Shown: piece by piece, positions 30,566 to 33,389 of the stretch
Position numbering within the stretch: the stretch's first letter is position 1
How the letters are laid out: the number at the start of each line of letters is the position of its first letter
From: an uncultured Pedosphaera sp.
GTDB lineage: Bacteria; Verrucomicrobiota; Verrucomicrobiia; Limisphaerales; Pedosphaeraceae
NCBI GenBank assembly: GCA_903930565.1
Contig: CAIYZC010000234.1
Span: 1 to 33,389 of the forward strand
Direction of reading: 5' to 3'
Length of the DNA: 33,389 nucleotides
Notes under the pieces: model-generated
What the model was told of the DNA's origin: nothing
Database searches by the model: none
Seen by the model: only the letters and a program-made list of their open reading frames with translations
Made by a program: the position numbers and the translations under genes

Positions 30566-31705
30566 ATGCTTCTCACACTGGAAGATGCCCGGTTGTTCTT
30601 TAAACTGTACAGCGCCCTGATGCAGTTCGTCGGGGAGCGGATTCGGGAGGAAGGTTGCTCCGATTTTCCGGGCGAATATTCCGCCCAGCCGGCCGAGCAG
30701 CGGGTGGCCTTGGCCAAGGTCTTGCTTGGCCGGTTGGACTTGATCGAGGCGTTCCTCCGCGCCAATCCCGCGCAACTCACCCCGGAGGAACTCGACATCG
30801 TCGCCTCTTGGCGTCATCAGGTGGGAGGCCGCTTCATCGTGCTCCGGCAACTCCGACCGCACATGATTTTTTTGGACGGCAACACCCCGGTTGCCGCGTA
30901 CGGCGTCACGGCCTTGTCCGAGCCGATGGGGCCGATCCTCGGCAGGCCGCTTCCGGTGATGGTGGAGACGGTGCTGTTCCCGTTCCGGGGCAAGATCGTC
31001 TACGATGGGATTCTGAGCCAGTTCAACGTCACCTTTGGCCCCGGGAGCCGGAGTGGATTCGAAGCGAATCTCCGTTCCGCCAAGGCCCGCCAAGGAATTG
31101 TGTCCTCGTTGCCTTGGGCGCCACCCACCCCGAAGCCAAGTTTGGCAAACCGCCAACCGCGCGCGAAGCAAGCCCCCGCCGCGGCGGTTTCCTCCGCCCA
31201 AGCCATTCTGAAACAGGTGGTCGAACTGACCGATGAATTCTGCGCGGCACGCCTCAACCCGGAGTACGCTGCTTTGTGCCGAAAGCTGGCGGAGAAGCTG
31301 GCCGCGAAGAGGCCCTCCCCCTTGCTGCGCGGCGAGCTCGGCACGTGGGCTGCCGGCATTATTCGAACAATCGGATGGGTGAACTTTCTCGACAGCCGGA
31401 CCCAAACCCCGCATCTGAAAATGCCCGAAATCGACCGCGCCTTCGGGATTGGCGCGAGCACCGGTCAAGGCAAGGCGCTGGCGATCCGCAAGCTGTTGAA
31501 GATCCACAACTTTGACCACCGCTGGACCCGGCCCAGCATGTGGGAAAGCACCACGATGATTTGGATGCTGCTGAATGCCCGGGGACTCATGGTCGACATC
31601 CGCAAAGAACCCTTGGACTCGCAACGCGCGGCATTTGAGCAAGGGCTCATTCCCTACGTGCCGGCGGAGCGCGCGGCGGCGGCGCAAACCCGGGGCTCCG
31701 TTTGA
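30566..31705 (+). CDS. DUF6398 domain protein with uncharacterised N-terminal domain
   Basis: A 379-aa soluble protein. Residues 1-185 form a conserved-looking N-terminal domain (ERIREEGCSDFPG, LTPEELDIVASWRHQVGGRFIVLRQL and AYGVTALSEPM) that I associate with widespread bacterial proteins of unknown function. After a Pro/Ala/Lys linker (about 190-215), the C-terminal part (about 216-365) matches DUF6398: ELTDEFCAARLNPEYAALCRKLAEKL, KRPSPLLRG and GTWAAGIIRTIGWVNFL. It contains a helix-turn-helix-like stretch (DRAFGIGASTGQGKALAIRKLL). DUF6398 is often fused to other unknown domains, so it may act as a DNA- or nucleotide-associated module, but no activity is established. No signal peptide or membrane segment is seen. 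The DUF1801 gene follows 43 bases later and the pair may be co-transcribed. Confidence 0.85.
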   Translation: MLLTLEDARLFFKLYSALMQFVGERIREEGCSDFPGEYSAQPAEQRVALAKVLLGRLDLIEAFLRANPAQLTPEELDIVASWRHQVGGRFIVLRQLRPHMIFLDGNTPVAAYGVTALSEPMGPILGRPLPVMVETVLFPFRGKIVYDGILSQFNVTFGPGSRSGFEANLRSAKARQGIVSSLPWAPPTPKPSLANRQPRAKQAPAAAVSSAQAILKQVVELTDEFCAARLNPEYAALCRKLAEKLAAKRPSPLLRGELGTWAAGIIRTIGWVNFLDSRTQTPHLKMPEIDRAFGIGASTGQGKALAIRKLLKIHNFDHRWTRPSMWESTTMIWMLLNARGLMVDIRKEPLDSQRAAFEQGLIPYVPAERAAAAQTRGSV

Positions 31706-31711
31706 AACACG

Positions 31712-31721
31712 GTTCCGGAAC
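31712..31721. promoter_or_regulatory. Palindrome GTTCCGGAAC between DUF6398 and DUF1801 genes
   Basis: A perfect 10-bp inverted repeat in the 43-base spacer, 27 bases before the DUF1801 ATG. It may be an operator, or chance. Confidence 0.2.
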
Positions 31722-31748
31722 GGATCCCCACCCCGGTGGACACTCGCC

Positions 31749-32192
31749 ATGAATGAACTTTTTCGCTTCCCCAATGCCCTCCGGCGCGATCCTGCCGTGG
31801 CGGTCTGGCTGGAGGGCCAGGCGGGCGAATTGGGAACCATCGCGCGCCATTGGTTTGAGGTCCTGCGCGGGCTGGGCGTGGACGTCCGCGAGCTCTGGCA
31901 CGACGGCCATCCAACCGCGTGCGTGGGGAACGCCGCCTTTGCTTACGTGAACGTGTTCACCGCCCACATAAACGTGGGCTTTTTCCGCGGCGCCGAGCTG
32001 GCCGATCCCGCGCATCTGTTGACGGGCACCGGTAAATACATGCGCCATGTGAGGCTCCAACCCGGCGCTCCGGTCCACTCCGTGGCGCTGACCCGGTTGA
32101 TCGCCACCGCCTATGCCGATATGCAGCGGCGCTTGGAGTCGCCTCCCGTTCCGGGAAATCGCGGCGGCGATTCGGATCTCAATTGGGAGTAA
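31749..32192 (+). CDS. DUF1801 domain protein
   Basis: The track starts 58 codons early, inside the DUF6398 gene. The ATG at 31749 gives 147 aa, a normal size. Family features include ELWHDGHPTACVGNAAFAYVNVFTAHINVGFFRGAEL and the GTGKYMRHVRL segment, which match DUF1801 (an YdhG/YjbR-like fold of small cytosolic proteins). Function is unknown. The last 20 residues (PPVPGNRGGDSDLNWE) are a flexible tail. There is no signal sequence. It lies 43 bases after the DUF6398 gene on the same strand, with a palindrome in the gap. Confidence 0.88.
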   Translation: MNELFRFPNALRRDPAVAVWLEGQAGELGTIARHWFEVLRGLGVDVRELWHDGHPTACVGNAAFAYVNVFTAHINVGFFRGAELADPAHLLTGTGKYMRHVRLQPGAPVHSVALTRLIATAYADMQRRLESPPVPGNRGGDSDLNWE

Positions 32193-32496
32193 TCCCAGTC
32201 CTCCTTGTTCACGCCCTTGCGTTAACCACGCATGGACCGCGCTTCGAACTTTGCCTTCCATCGGCCTGGGATCGAATTTTCAGTGCGGATAACTTTCGGG
32301 CCAGCGTTGGTTTCGAGGTAAGATTTCGTTCCCCGGCGGCATCCAAAGTGCACGCCGGGCGTCCGGGAAGCGTCGAACGCAGGCTGAAACTCACCTTGAC
32401 GCCGAGGGCCATGAGATTGGAAATTGAGGCCGGTGGCCGCAGAAACCATTGCGCCACGGTTTGGAGGGCAACCGCCGGGATCACGGAAGCACGACA
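32193..32496. other. 304-bp spacer before the DedA gene, nothing recognised
   Basis: The track ORFs in both directions here (32183-32521 plus, 32209-32529 minus, 32222-32497 minus) have no family features. I see no tRNA or terminator. The promoter of the DedA-rhodanese gene is probably in the right half, but no good -35/-10 pair stands out. Confidence 0.5.
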
Positions 32497-33389
32497 ATGC
32501 ACGAAATCACAGAGCAATTGATAAAACATGGACCCCTGCTGGTCTTTCTGCTGGTGTTCATCGAGCAGATGGGCCTTCCCATCCCGGCGGCGCCGGTGTT
32601 GCTGGTCGCCGGTTCACTTTCGGTCACGGGGCGCTTTGATTTGCCCTTGGGGTTTGCGCTGGTGGTGCTCGCCTGCTTGTTGGGCGACAGCTTTTGGTTC
32701 CAACTGGGGCGACGGCGGGGACATCGGGTGCTGGGATTGTTGTGCCGCGTGTCCTTGGAGCCGGACTCCTGTGTCCGCCGGACGCAAAACATGTTCACCC
32801 GTTACGGACTGCGGGCGGTTTTGGTGGCGAAGTTCGTGCCCGGTTTGAGCACGCTGGCCCCACCGCTCGCCGGCATGTCCGGGGTGAAGACGGGACGCTT
32901 TTTGCTGGCTGACGGCTTGGGCTCCTTCCTCTACGCCTTGGCCTTCCTGCTGCCCGGCTATCTGTTCGCCAATCAAATTCAAGAAATCACCAATGCGCTT
33001 TCCAGCATTGGCCAGGGGGCGTTTTACCTTTTGGCGGGCGCGCTGCTGGTTTACCTCGGGTTCAAGTACTATAAACGCCAAAAAGTCTTGCGCGAATTGC
33101 GCATGGCCCGCATCACGGTTGCGGAATTGCGCCGGAAACAGGCGGCGGGCGAAAGCCTGATCATCATCGATTTGCGACCCGCTTTGGAACGGAACCTGGC
33201 AGCGGACACCATCCCGGGCGCACTGCATCTTGCCCTGGATGAGATCGACGCCCGGCACCATGAGATCCCCCGCGACCGCGAGGTGATCGTCTATTGCGCC
33301 TGCCCCAACGAGGTGAGCAGCGCGAAGATGGCGATGTTGCTCCGCCGCCGCGGCATCCAGCGCGTCCGCCCGTTGCAGGGCGGCATCGC
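32497..33389 (+). CDS. DedA-family membrane protein fused to a rhodanese domain (3' end outside window)
   Basis: This gene is missing from the track because it runs off the right edge. I translated 297 open codons from the ATG at 32497. Residues 1-200 are a DedA/VTT membrane protein: FIEQMGLPIPAAPVLLVAGSL, the GD in LLGDSFWFQLGRRRG, and FTRYGLRAVLVAKFVPGLSTLAPPLAGMSG, which contains the conserved Arg/Gly/Pro positions of the family. Hydrophobic helices lie at about 11-30, 50-70, 130-160 and 175-195. DedA proteins flip undecaprenyl phosphate or other lipids. After a basic linker (KYYKRQKVLREL), residues from about 215 form a rhodanese domain (IIIDLRPALERN, then VIVYCACPNEVSSAKMA with the active-site Cys). 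The same DedA-rhodanese architecture is known in other bacteria. The C-terminal end lies outside the window. Confidence 0.93.
   Translation, partial: MHEITEQLIKHGPLLVFLLVFIEQMGLPIPAAPVLLVAGSLSVTGRFDLPLGFALVVLACLLGDSFWFQLGRRRGHRVLGLLCRVSLEPDSCVRRTQNMFTRYGLRAVLVAKFVPGLSTLAPPLAGMSGVKTGRFLLADGLGSFLYALAFLLPGYLFANQIQEITNALSSIGQGAFYLLAGALLVYLGFKYYKRQKVLRELRMARITVAELRRKQAAGESLIIIDLRPALERNLAADTIPGALHLALDEIDARHHEIPRDREVIVYCACPNEVSSAKMAMLLRRRGIQRVRPLQGGI

Noticed and set aside
23000-33000. A defence or secondary-metabolite island
   Set aside because: No nuclease, toxin-antitoxin, retron, NRPS or PKS signatures; the genes are exoproteins, small enzymes and proteins of unknown function.
1-33389. CRISPR arrays, insertion sequences, prophage or integrase genes, rRNA
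   Set aside because: I saw no regularly spaced repeats, transposase or integrase motifs, att-like direct repeats or rRNA signatures anywhere in the window.

Overview
The window is about 33.4 kb of GC-rich bacterial DNA. It carries 23 protein genes that I can support, two of them cut by the window ends. The gene content points to Verrucomicrobiota, probably a Pedosphaera/Limisphaerales-like member of the Planctomycetota-Verrucomicrobiota group. The reasons are a DUF1552 + cytochrome-c/DUF1587-DUF1592-DUF1588-DUF1585 pair, very large secreted LamG/Ig-like proteins ending in an FYRL/FYRI module, a tandem CRTAC1-type FG-GAP/UnbV protein, a YxWxPGxW lipoprotein, and an ECF sigma factor followed by a KRHEQPPP-type membrane protein. 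This assignment is an inference from protein families; there is no rRNA in the window.

Layout. 1-5030 (minus): infC (TTG start, long acidic tail), a double hairpin terminator, a Cof-type HAD phosphatase, then the DUF1592-type and DUF1552 proteins. 5350-6474 (minus): recA with an N-terminal extension and a poly-alanine C-terminus. 6475-6931: divergent spacer with a recA promoter candidate, a palindrome and a G-quadruplex motif. 6932-9098 (plus): long-chain polyprenyl diphosphate synthase, ECF sigma factor and membrane anti-sigma candidate in a tight operon. 9099-9577: unexplained spacer. 9578-10840 (minus): CvpA-family membrane protein. 10924-12675 (plus): GmhB-like phosphatase, RRM RNA-binding protein and stand-alone response regulator. 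12699-13944 (minus): lipoprotein and thiD.

14105-30434 is an exoprotein region. It holds a 1351-aa LamG/Ig/PA14-like protein and, divergent from it, a 1263-aa subtilase with BACON-like and LamG domains. These are followed by a PhoPQ-related alpha/beta hydrolase translationally coupled to an SDR oxidoreductase, a 1238-aa double CRTAC1-like protein, and a 643-aa secreted protein of unknown function. 30566-33389 (plus) holds a DUF6398 protein, a DUF1801 protein and a DedA-rhodanese fusion that runs off the end.

How the parts fit. The left half is mostly housekeeping: translation initiation, recombination, isoprenoid, heptose and thiamine enzymes, plus an envelope-stress-like sigma operon. The right half encodes secreted adhesive or degradative proteins that probably act on polysaccharide- or protein-rich substrates. 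I see no insertion sequence, prophage, CRISPR array, tRNA or rRNA. The most unusual points are the subtilase whose catalytic histidine position appears to hold glutamate, the polyprenyl synthase-sigma-anti-sigma operon, several promoters placed so close to their ATG that the mRNAs look leaderless, and the C-terminal module shared by three unrelated exoproteins.
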